Shown piece after piece: positions 58,033-64,000 of a stretch of 64,000 bases of DNA. Position numbers and translations under genes: made by a program. Below the pieces are notes generated by a model. That model saw only the letters and a program-made list of their open reading frames with translations, did no database searches and had not been told where the DNA came from. The stretch spans positions 186,001 through 250,000 of the forward strand of contig NZ_BSTD01000005.1 in NCBI RefSeq assembly GCF_030269325.1, read 5' to 3'. The stretch comes from Amycolatopsis sp. NBRC 101858 (GTDB lineage: Bacteria; Actinomycetota; Actinomycetes; Mycobacteriales; Pseudonocardiaceae). How positions within the stretch are numbered: position 1 is the first letter of the stretch; each line of letters opens with the position of its first letter.

Positions 58033-59336
58033 GTGTCCTGGCGGTCGGCCTCTCGCATCGGAGTGCGGAGCTGAGCACGCTCGAGCGCGTCGCGGTGCCC
58101 GCGCCCGAGGTCGGCAAGGTCCTCGACGAGCTGCAGCAGGCCGAGCACGTCAGCGAGGTCATGCTCGTCTCGACGTGCAACCGGATCGAGGTCTACGCGG
58201 TCGTCGAGACCTTCCACGGCGGCCTCGACGACGTCTCCGCGGTGCTGGCCCGCCAGGCCGGCATGGAGCCGGCGGACCTCTACGACAGCCTGTACGTCCA
58301 CTACGCCGGTGCGGCCGTCGAACACCTCTTCTCCGTCACCTCGGGCCTCGACTCGATGGTCGTCGGCGAGACGCAGATCCTCGGCCAGGTCCGGTCGGCC
58401 TACGCCACCGCGCGCGAGGCCGGCACGGTCGGCCGCACGCTGCACGAGCTGATCCAGACCACGCTGCGCGTCGGCAAGCGCGTGCACTCCGAGACCGGCC
58501 TCGACCAGCTCGGCGCGTCGGTCGTCTCCGAAGCGCTCGCCGCGGCCGGGGACGTCACCGGCAAGCACGCCGTCATCGTCGGCGCCGGCTCGATGGGCGC
58601 GCTGAGCGCGTCGCAGCTGCGCAAGGCCGGGATCGGCGAGATCACCGTGGCCAACCGCACCGACGCCCGCGCCCGCCGGCTCGCCGCGAACGTCACCGAG
58701 CAGGGCGTGCCCGCCCGCGCGATCCCGCTGTCCCACGTCGCCGACGCCGTGCGCGACGCCGACATCGTGATCTGCTGCACCGGCGCGCAGGACGCCGTCT
58801 TCGGCCCGTCGCAGGTGCTCCCGCGCGGCGGCCGTGACCTCGTGGTCTGCGACCTCGGCCTGCCCCGCGACGTCGACCCGGCAGTCGGCGAGCTGGCCGC
58901 CGTGCGCGTCGTCGACCTGGCCACCATCCAGCGCCGCATGCGCGAGGCCGGGACGCCGACCACCGAACGCCAGACCGCCAAGGCCACCGGCATCGTGCTC
59001 GACGAGGTGCGCGAGTACCTCGCCGGCCAGCGCAGCGCCGAGGTCACCCCGACCGTGACGGCGCTGCGCAAGCGCGCGGCCGAGGTCGTCGACGCCGAGC
59101 TGCTGCGGCTGGACCACCGGCTGCCCGACCTCGACGGCGCCGTCCGCGAAGAGGTCGGCCGCACGGTCCGCCGGGTGGTCGACAAGCTGCTGCACGCGCC
59201 GACCGTGCGGGTCAAGCAGCTGGCCGCCGAGACGGCCGACACCGACTACGCGAACGCGTTGCGCGAACTGTTCTGCCTCGACCCGCAGGCACCCGCCGCG
59301 GTGGCGAGCCCGACGCCCCCACCAGAGAAGAAGTAG
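58029..59336 (+). CDS. hemA: Glutamyl-tRNA reductase HemA
   Basis: A 435-residue enzyme that reduces glutamyl-tRNA to glutamate-1-semialdehyde, the first step of the C5 haem pathway. STCNRIEVYAVVETF carries the nucleophile Cys50, and LDSMVVGETQILGQVRSAY, VIVGAGSMGALSASQLRKAG (NADPH loop) and LFCLDPQAP near the end are typical. It is the second gene of the rex operon (4-bp overlap), which ties haem supply to redox state. Confidence 0.96.
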   Translation: MSVLAVGLSHRSAELSTLERVAVPAPEVGKVLDELQQAEHVSEVMLVSTCNRIEVYAVVETFHGGLDDVSAVLARQAGMEPADLYDSLYVHYAGAAVEHLFSVTSGLDSMVVGETQILGQVRSAYATAREAGTVGRTLHELIQTTLRVGKRVHSETGLDQLGASVVSEALAAAGDVTGKHAVIVGAGSMGALSASQLRKAGIGEITVANRTDARARRLAANVTEQGVPARAIPLSHVADAVRDADIVICCTGAQDAVFGPSQVLPRGGRDLVVCDLGLPRDVDPAVGELAAVRVVDLATIQRRMREAGTPTTERQTAKATGIVLDEVREYLAGQRSAEVTPTVTALRKRAAEVVDAELLRLDHRLPDLDGAVREEVGRTVRRVVDKLLHAPTVRVKQLAAETADTDYANALRELFCLDPQAPAAVASPTPPPEKK

Positions 59337-59339
59337 TAA

Positions 59340-60287
59340 GTGACCAGAGTCATTCGCATGGGTACGCGCGGATCGAAGCTCGCGCTCACCCAGACCGGGA
59401 TCGTCGCCGACGCCCTGCGCGCCACCGGCGTCGAGGTCGAGATCGTCAAGGTGACCACCCCCGGCGACAGGTCGATGGCGCCCATCGCGACGATCGGCGT
59501 CGGCGTGTTCACCTCCGCGCTGCGGGAAGCGTTGCTGCGCGACGAGGTCGACGTCATCGTCCACTCGTACAAGGACCTGCCGACCGCACCCGAGCCGGGC
59601 ATCACGCTCGCCGCCGTGCCGCCGCGCGAAGACCCGCGAGACGCCCTGATCGCCCGCGACGGGCTGACGCTGGGCGAGCTGCCGCCGGGTTCGAAGGTGG
59701 GCACCGGCGCCGCGCGGCGCACCGCGCAGCTGAACGCGCTGGGTCTCGGTTTGGAAATCGTGCCGATTCGCGGCAATATCGACACCCGCATGCGCAAGGT
59801 CACCGACGGCGAGCTCGATGCCGTGGTGCTCGCGCGTGCCGGACTGGCCAGGGTCGGACTGGTCGAGGCGATCACCGAGACCCTCGACCCGATCCAGATG
59901 CTGCCGGCGCCCGCCCAGGGCGCGCTGGCGGTGGAGTGCCGGACCGCCGACGTGGACCTCGAGCACCTGCTCGCATCCACATTGGACGACGAGGGCACGC
60001 GGGCCGCGGTGACGGCCGAGCGTTCCCTGCTGGCCGCGCTCGAGGCGGGGTGCAGTGCGCCGGTGGGCGCGCTCGCCGAGATCGTCGAAGATCTCGACGC
60101 CGAGGGCAAGGTCGTGGAACGGATCTCGCTGCGCGGCACCGCCGCGATCGAGGGCGAGGAAGGTGCGGTGGACATGGTCCGGGCCATCGCGCTGGCCGAC
60201 AAGCACCAGGCCGCCCAGCTGGGCAAGGACCTGGCCGCCGAGCTGCTGGACCTCGGAGCCGGAGCCCTCTCCGGTCCCGCTCAGTAG
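59340..60287 (+). CDS. hemC: Porphobilinogen deaminase HemC
   Basis: A 315-residue enzyme that joins four porphobilinogen units into hydroxymethylbilane. IRMGTRGSKLALTQTGIVA opens the protein; HSYKDLPTA, RDALIARDG and PIRGNIDTRMRKV are substrate-binding parts. The dipyrromethane cofactor Cys is residue 238 in ALEAGCSAPVGAL. It begins at GTG three bases after hemA. A short gap with hairpin AGCGCTC-N4-GAGCGCT (60286-60303) separates it from hemD. Confidence 0.96.
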   Translation: MTRVIRMGTRGSKLALTQTGIVADALRATGVEVEIVKVTTPGDRSMAPIATIGVGVFTSALREALLRDEVDVIVHSYKDLPTAPEPGITLAAVPPREDPRDALIARDGLTLGELPPGSKVGTGAARRTAQLNALGLGLEIVPIRGNIDTRMRKVTDGELDAVVLARAGLARVGLVEAITETLDPIQMLPAPAQGALAVECRTADVDLEHLLASTLDDEGTRAAVTAERSLLAALEAGCSAPVGALAEIVEDLDAEGKVVERISLRGTAAIEGEEGAVDMVRAIALADKHQAAQLGKDLAAELLDLGAGALSGPAQ

Positions 60288-60369
60288 CGCTCTCGCGAGC
60301 GCTTCGAAGACGTAGGAGACCTGCGGTCGTGCGATCCCGCACGGCCGCCGCAAGAGGAGAAACGCACAG

Positions 60370-61902
60370 ATGACCCCCGCGCGAAAGACCACCGGGCGCG
60401 TAGCGTTCGTGGGCTCCGGGCCCGGCGACGCCGGCCTGCTCACGGTCCGTGCCCAGGAACTGCTCGCCAAGGCCGAGGTCGTGGTGACCGACCCCGACGT
60501 GCCCCAGGCCGTGCTGGCCATGGCCGCCGAGGGCGCCGAGGTCCGGCCCGCCGTCGGCGAGGCCGCCGAGGTCGCCAAGGACCTCACCGCCGAGGCCAAG
60601 GCCGGCCGGCTGGTGCTGCGCCTGATCGCGGGCGACCCGCTGACCACCCCGGCCGTGGTGGCCGAGGTGCAGGCGGTCGCGCGCACGAGCGCCGTGTTCG
60701 ACGTCATCCCGGGCGTCTCGCCGGGCGCGGCCGTCCCGGCGTACGCGGGCGTCGCGCTGGGCGGCACGCACACCGAGGTCGACGTCCGCGGCGACGTCGA
60801 CTGGGCGGCCCTGGCGGCTTCGCCGGGCCCGCTGGTGCTGCACGCGACGTCGGCCCACCTGGCCGAGGCCGCGTCGGCCCTGACCGGCAATGGCGTCCCG
60901 GCGTCGACCCCGGTCGCGGTCACCGCGAACGGCACCATCAACACCCAGCGCACCCTCGACACCACGCTCGAGAAGGTCGCCAACGACGCGGGCGAGCTCG
61001 TCGGGCCGCTGATCGTCACGATCGGCCAGGCCGCCGGGCACCGCTCGAAGCTGTCGTGGTGGGAGTCGCGCGCGCTCTACGGCTGGAAGGTCCTGGTGCC
61101 GCGCACCAAGGAGCAGGCCGGCGAGATGGCCGAGCGCCTGCGCGGCCACGGCGCGACGTCGCACGAGGTGCCCACGATTTCGGTCGAGCCGCCCCGCAGC
61201 CCGGCGCAGATGGAGCGTTCGGTCAAGGGCCTGGTCGACGGCCGCTACCAGTGGATCGTCTTCACCTCCACCAACGCGGTCCGCGCGGTGTGGGAGAAGT
61301 TCGAGGAGTTCGGGCTCGATGCTCGTGCGTTCTCCGGCGTGAAGATCGCCTGCGTCGGCGCGGCCACCGCGGAGAAGGTGCGCTCGTTCGGCATCATCCC
61401 CGAGCTGGTGCCCTCCGGTGAGCAGTCGTCGGAAGGCCTGCTGGCCGAGTTCCCGCCGTACGACGACGTGCTCGACCCGGTCGACCGCGTGCTGCTGCCG
61501 CGGGCGGACATCGCCACCGAGACGCTGTCGGCCGGCCTGCGCGAGCGCGGCTGGGAGATCGACGACGTGACGGCCTACCGGACCGTCCGGGCGGCGCCGC
61601 CGCCCGCCGAGACCCGCGAGATGATCAAGACCGGCGGGTTCGACGCGGTCTGCTTCACCTCGTCTTCGACCGTGCGGAACCTGGTCGGCATCGCCGGCAA
61701 GCCGCACACCCGCACGCTGGTCGCGTGCATCGGCCCGAAGACCGCGGAGACCGCGGTGGAATTCGGGCTCCGGGTCGACGTCCAGCCGGAGAAGGCGGAC
61801 GTGCCGCACCTGGTGGACGCGCTGGCCGAGCACGCTGCCCGGCTCCGCGCGGAGGGCGCGCTGCCGCCGCCGCGGAAGGCTAAGCGGGCCCGCCGCTCCT
61901 GA
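60370..61902 (+). CDS. hemD: Uroporphyrinogen-III synthase, fused to a SUMT-like domain (HemD)
   Basis: A 510-residue two-domain protein. Residues about 8-235 match the precorrin-2/uroporphyrinogen C-methyltransferase fold (VAFVGSGPGDAGLLTVRAQELL, LRLIAGDPLTTP, VIPGVSPGAAVPAYAG). Motifs are weakened, for example VVVTDPDVPQAVL in place of VVYD.LV, so methyltransferase activity is doubtful. Residues about 245-490 are the HemD fold with GATSHEVPTISVEP, VFTSTNAVRAVW and FTSSSTVRNLV. It closes hydroxymethylbilane to uroporphyrinogen III. This fusion is usual in actinobacteria. Confidence 0.92.
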   Translation: MTPARKTTGRVAFVGSGPGDAGLLTVRAQELLAKAEVVVTDPDVPQAVLAMAAEGAEVRPAVGEAAEVAKDLTAEAKAGRLVLRLIAGDPLTTPAVVAEVQAVARTSAVFDVIPGVSPGAAVPAYAGVALGGTHTEVDVRGDVDWAALAASPGPLVLHATSAHLAEAASALTGNGVPASTPVAVTANGTINTQRTLDTTLEKVANDAGELVGPLIVTIGQAAGHRSKLSWWESRALYGWKVLVPRTKEQAGEMAERLRGHGATSHEVPTISVEPPRSPAQMERSVKGLVDGRYQWIVFTSTNAVRAVWEKFEEFGLDARAFSGVKIACVGAATAEKVRSFGIIPELVPSGEQSSEGLLAEFPPYDDVLDPVDRVLLPRADIATETLSAGLRERGWEIDDVTAYRTVRAAPPPAETREMIKTGGFDAVCFTSSSTVRNLVGIAGKPHTRTLVACIGPKTAETAVEFGLRVDVQPEKADVPHLVDALAEHAARLRAEGALPPPRKAKRARRS

Positions 61903-61914
61903 AGCACTGCGTGA

Positions 61915-61948
61915 CGAAGGCCGCCCCGGTCCGCCGGGGCGGCCTTCG
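61915..61948. terminator. Bidirectional terminator after hemD
   Basis: A perfect 15-bp stem (61915-61929 with 61934-61948, CGAAGGCCGCCCCGG type) with a four-base loop between hemD and the convergent epimerase. Confidence 0.9.
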
Positions 61949-61953
61949 CTCGT

Positions 61954-62832
61954 TCAGCGGGGGTTGGTCTCGCGCCACTTCCGGTAGTCGGCGACCGAGG
62001 CCGGTACGTCGAACCGGGGCTTGAAGCCCGTGTCCGCCGTCAGGCGGGAGATGTCCAGGTACGGGCCGTTCGCGCCGCCCGGCGGGAGGTCGATCCCGAG
62101 CGCGGCCGCGAACTCGCCGTACGTGAACGGGCGGCCGCTGGACACGTTGTACGTGTCGTGGTTCAGCTTCGGGGCCGTGGTCAGCAGGGCGATCGCGCGG
62201 CCCGCGTCCGGGGCGTAGCAGACGTCGCCGCCGTCGCCAGCGTGCAAGTCCGGGGCCGGCGAAGCCGAGTTGACCAGCGACGGGATCGGGCAGAACGGCG
62301 ACGCCGGATCCACCAGCGGACCCCAGATCGTGCCGATCCGCAGCACCACCGGCTCGACTCCGCTGCCCGCCAGGCTGTGCGTCGTGAGCGGCTCGACCGC
62401 CTTCTTGAACGCGATGATCAAGTGCGGCAGGGCGGCCGTCGGCAGGGAGAGGTCCTCGGTCCAGGGGATCTCCGGACGGCCGACGTACACCCCGAGGCTG
62501 CTCGCCACGGCGAACCGGCGGACACCCCAGGCGCGGGCCGCGTCGAGGGCGTTGACCAGGCCGGTCAGATCCGTGCGGAAGAAGTCCACCGGGTCTTCGC
62601 CCGGGATGCTGCCCGCCAGGTGGACGATGTCGCTGATGTCGTGGCGCGAACCGAGCGCGAGGAACGCGTCCCGGTCGGTGACGTCGAGCTGCTCCACCGC
62701 GACCCGGCCCGCGAGGAACGACGGGACGTCGAGCCGGCGGTGGCCGGTGACGACTACCCCGTGGCCGAGGTCGAGCAGGGCGCGGGCGGTGTGGGCGCCG
62801 ATCATGCCGAGGCCGCCGGTGACGAGGATCAT
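61954..62832 (-). CDS. NAD(P)-dependent epimerase/reductase (extended SDR)
   Basis: A 292-residue extended SDR. The cofactor loop is ILVTGGLGMIGAHTARALLDLG. VVHLAGSIPGEDP, FAVASSLGVYVG and the tail VADYRKWRE... fit NAD-dependent sugar epimerases. The usual YxxxK is not clear (FKKAVEPL follows the Ser region), so catalysis may differ. It overlaps the AraC gene by 4 bp on the same strand, so the pair breaks the hem cluster as an inverted insert. Confidence 0.82.
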   Translation of the reverse strand: MILVTGGLGMIGAHTARALLDLGHGVVVTGHRRLDVPSFLAGRVAVEQLDVTDRDAFLALGSRHDISDIVHLAGSIPGEDPVDFFRTDLTGLVNALDAARAWGVRRFAVASSLGVYVGRPEIPWTEDLSLPTAALPHLIIAFKKAVEPLTTHSLAGSGVEPVVLRIGTIWGPLVDPASPFCPIPSLVNSASPAPDLHAGDGGDVCYAPDAGRAIALLTTAPKLNHDTYNVSSGRPFTYGEFAAALGIDLPPGGANGPYLDISRLTADTGFKPRFDVPASVADYRKWRETNPR

Positions 62833-63641
62833 CGCGCCAGGCTAGGGACGCCCTCCAGCGGGTTCTTGAACGAATCGCGCAGGAACGGCCGGTAGGACGC
62901 GGAGTGGTCGTGCCCGCAGGCGCACTCCTCGACGCTGCCGCCCAGCAGCCCGCGTGGGGTGAGGCCGGTCAGCCGGACGCACTCCCGGTTGAGGTGGGCC
63001 TGGTCGGCGTACCCGGCGTCGGCGGCGAGCCCGGCCGCGCTCCGGAGCCCGGCCTGGGCCAGCGCGAGGAAACCCTGGAACCGCAGCGTCCGCTGCAGGA
63101 CCTTCGGCGGGACGCCCACCGCGTGCAGGCAGCGGCGCCGCAGCTGGCTGGGGGAGAGCGCCAGCCGCGCGGCCAGGGAGTCGATGTCGACCGGGTGCCA
63201 CGGCATCAGCGCGTCGACGGCCTCGGCCACCAGCGGATCCGTTGCCTGCCGCGGCAGGCGGGCCTGCAGGACCGCGAGGGCGCGCTCCGGCGTTCCGGCG
63301 AGGCTCACGGCCGCCGCGAGCCGGTCGGCCCGGGGCCCCCATAGATCCGCCAGGTCGAGGTGCCGGCCGGCCAGCGCGTCGAGGGGCACCGGGAGCGGCG
63401 GGGCGGCGCCCGGGCGGAACCGCACGCCGACGAGGGCTGTGCGTGCGGGCAGGACTTCGAGCAGGGGCGAGGTCAAGGGGCCGAGCAGCCGGGGGCGGCC
63501 GCCGATCGGGAAGTGCAGCTCGACCCCGCCGGTGGGCAGGTGCCGCTGGACGTACGGGGCGGCGCCGGTGCGCTGGAACCAGACCGTCCGCACGACGTCC
63601 GCCAGCTCCGGCACGGGCAGGCGTTCGACGTACTCGGTCAC
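62829..63641 (-). CDS. AraC-family transcriptional regulator
   Basis: A 270-residue AraC regulator. The N-terminal domain (about residues 1-150) fits the DUF6597/ligand-sensing part seen in many actinobacterial AraC proteins (HLPTGGVELHFPIGG). The C-terminal double HTH includes LAARLALSPSQLRRRCLHAVGVPPK and AADAGYADQAHLNRECVRLTGLTPR, split here. A Cys/His-rich end (ECACGHDHS) is unusual. The start is GTG; another GTG three codons upstream is possible. It controls probably the epimerase cotranscribed with it. Confidence 0.85.
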   Translation of the reverse strand: MTEYVERLPVPELADVVRTVWFQRTGAAPYVQRHLPTGGVELHFPIGGRPRLLGPLTSPLLEVLPARTALVGVRFRPGAAPPLPVPLDALAGRHLDLADLWGPRADRLAAAVSLAGTPERALAVLQARLPRQATDPLVAEAVDALMPWHPVDIDSLAARLALSPSQLRRRCLHAVGVPPKVLQRTLRFQGFLALAQAGLRSAAGLAADAGYADQAHLNRECVRLTGLTPRGLLGGSVEECACGHDHSASYRPFLRDSFKNPLEGVPSLAR

Positions 63642-63753
63642 GCCCTTCACCGAATCGGCCGGGCCGAACGGCGTCAAGCCATTCACCGGGCGGAAAGCGC
63701 CGCTGAGCACCCTTGCGGAACGCCGCCGAGCAGGGCGGGGGTAACTTGGAGGG

Positions 63754-64000
63754 GTGTTCCCAGAGCATCGTCCCCGCAGGCTCCGCACCACCCCGGCCAT
63801 GCGCAGGCTGGTGGGTGAGACGACGCTGCGGCCACGCCAGCTGATCCTCCCGATGTTCGTCGCCGAAGGCCTTGACCAGCCGAAGGCGATCTCGAGCATG
63901 CCGGGCGTCGTGCAGCACACCCGTGACACGCTGCGGAAGGCCGCCGTCGACGCGGTCAACGCCGGGGTCGGCGGGCTCATGCTCTTCGGCGTCCCCGAGC
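63754..64000 (+). CDS. hemB: Delta-aminolevulinic acid dehydratase HemB, N-terminal part
   Basis: The first 82 codons of hemB are present; the gene leaves the window. TTPAMRRLVGETTLRPRQLI, LPMFVAEGLDQPKAISSMPGV and VNAGVGGLMLFGVPE are the standard N-terminal blocks of porphobilinogen synthase, which condenses two ALA molecules. A TTGGAGG ribosome site precedes the GTG. The epimerase/AraC pair separates it from hemD, so it has its own promoter, divergent from the AraC gene. Confidence 0.92.
   Translation, partial: MFPEHRPRRLRTTPAMRRLVGETTLRPRQLILPMFVAEGLDQPKAISSMPGVVQHTRDTLRKAAVDAVNAGVGGLMLFGVPE

Noticed and set aside
57924..61019. 1031-codon minus-strand frame opposite hemA and hemC
   Set aside because: Antisense shadow of strongly conserved haem-synthesis genes; no domain can be recognised.

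Overview
This is about 64 kb of very GC-rich chromosomal DNA from a high-GC actinomycete, most likely the family Pseudonocardiaceae and probably Amycolatopsis or a close relative. Evidence: roughly 70% GC, many GTG starts, ATGA/GTGA gene overlaps, mycothiol genes (mshA and a mycothiol-dependent maleylpyruvate-isomerase-fold protein), a senX3-regX3 pair, an HbhA-like protein, a Rex-hemACDB cluster and a BldN-type sigma factor beside its anti-sigma factor. No tRNA, rRNA, CRISPR array, transposase or phage gene was found; it looks like core chromosome with accessory inserts.

Layout. 0-1.2 kb: end of a PP2C-like gene, then a two-gene unit (tiny HTH protein plus stand-alone Clp N-domain protein) behind a twin-palindrome operator that covers an apparently leaderless promoter. 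1.1-8.5 kb: YczE-type membrane protein divergent from a MocR regulator, a low-complexity secreted protein with 42-bp tandem repeats, a DapC-like aminotransferase, a DUF445 protein and a cluster of DnaA boxes. 8.6-13.5 kb: small zinc-binding and enzyme genes, then an XRE regulator coupled to an HbhA-like gene and a DUF2516 protein (the order seen at Mycobacterium tuberculosis Rv0474-Rv0476). 13.5-28.4 kb is accessory: a tightly coupled YbaK-like / ornithine-cyclodeaminase-like / divergent MIO-lyase-like / CadD-like operon, an osmoprotectant ABC system without its ATPase, a MarR/SRPBCC pair, a TetR-controlled alcohol dehydrogenase, purU, a DedA protein and others.

28.4-50 kb returns to an order shared with M. 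tuberculosis Rv0481-Rv0502: DUF2505, murB, L,D-transpeptidase, mshA, YbjN, gpm, senX3-regX3, ppx, a proline-rich membrane protein, a sugar-phosphate isomerase-like protein, a thioesterase, proC, an excisionase-type HTH, the 33-residue ribosomal protein bS22, a GalE-like epimerase and an acyltransferase. Inserted in this backbone are a C-rich-loop RNA candidate related to 6C RNA (minus strand, upstream of gpm), a 136-bp giant hairpin inside a 14-bp direct repeat after regX3, and a collapsed HxlR/carboxymuconolactone-decarboxylase pair after proC. 50-64 kb: SerB-like HAD phosphatase, RsbN-like anti-sigma factor and BldN-like sigma factor, an acyl-CoA-ligase-like enzyme, glutaredoxin, a sulfite-oxidase-family protein, then rex-hemA-hemC-hemD-(epimerase, AraC on the other strand)-hemB, with a near-perfect Rex operator upstream of rex.

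Functionally the window joins cell-envelope assembly (MurB, L,D-transpeptidase), redox buffering (mycothiol, glutaredoxin, Rex), phosphate sensing (SenX3-RegX3, Ppx), tetrapyrrole synthesis under NADH/NAD+ control, and developmental sigma-factor control. The least explained parts are the MIO-lyase-like operon, the C-rich hairpin RNA, the DnaA-box cluster and the giant hairpin after regX3.
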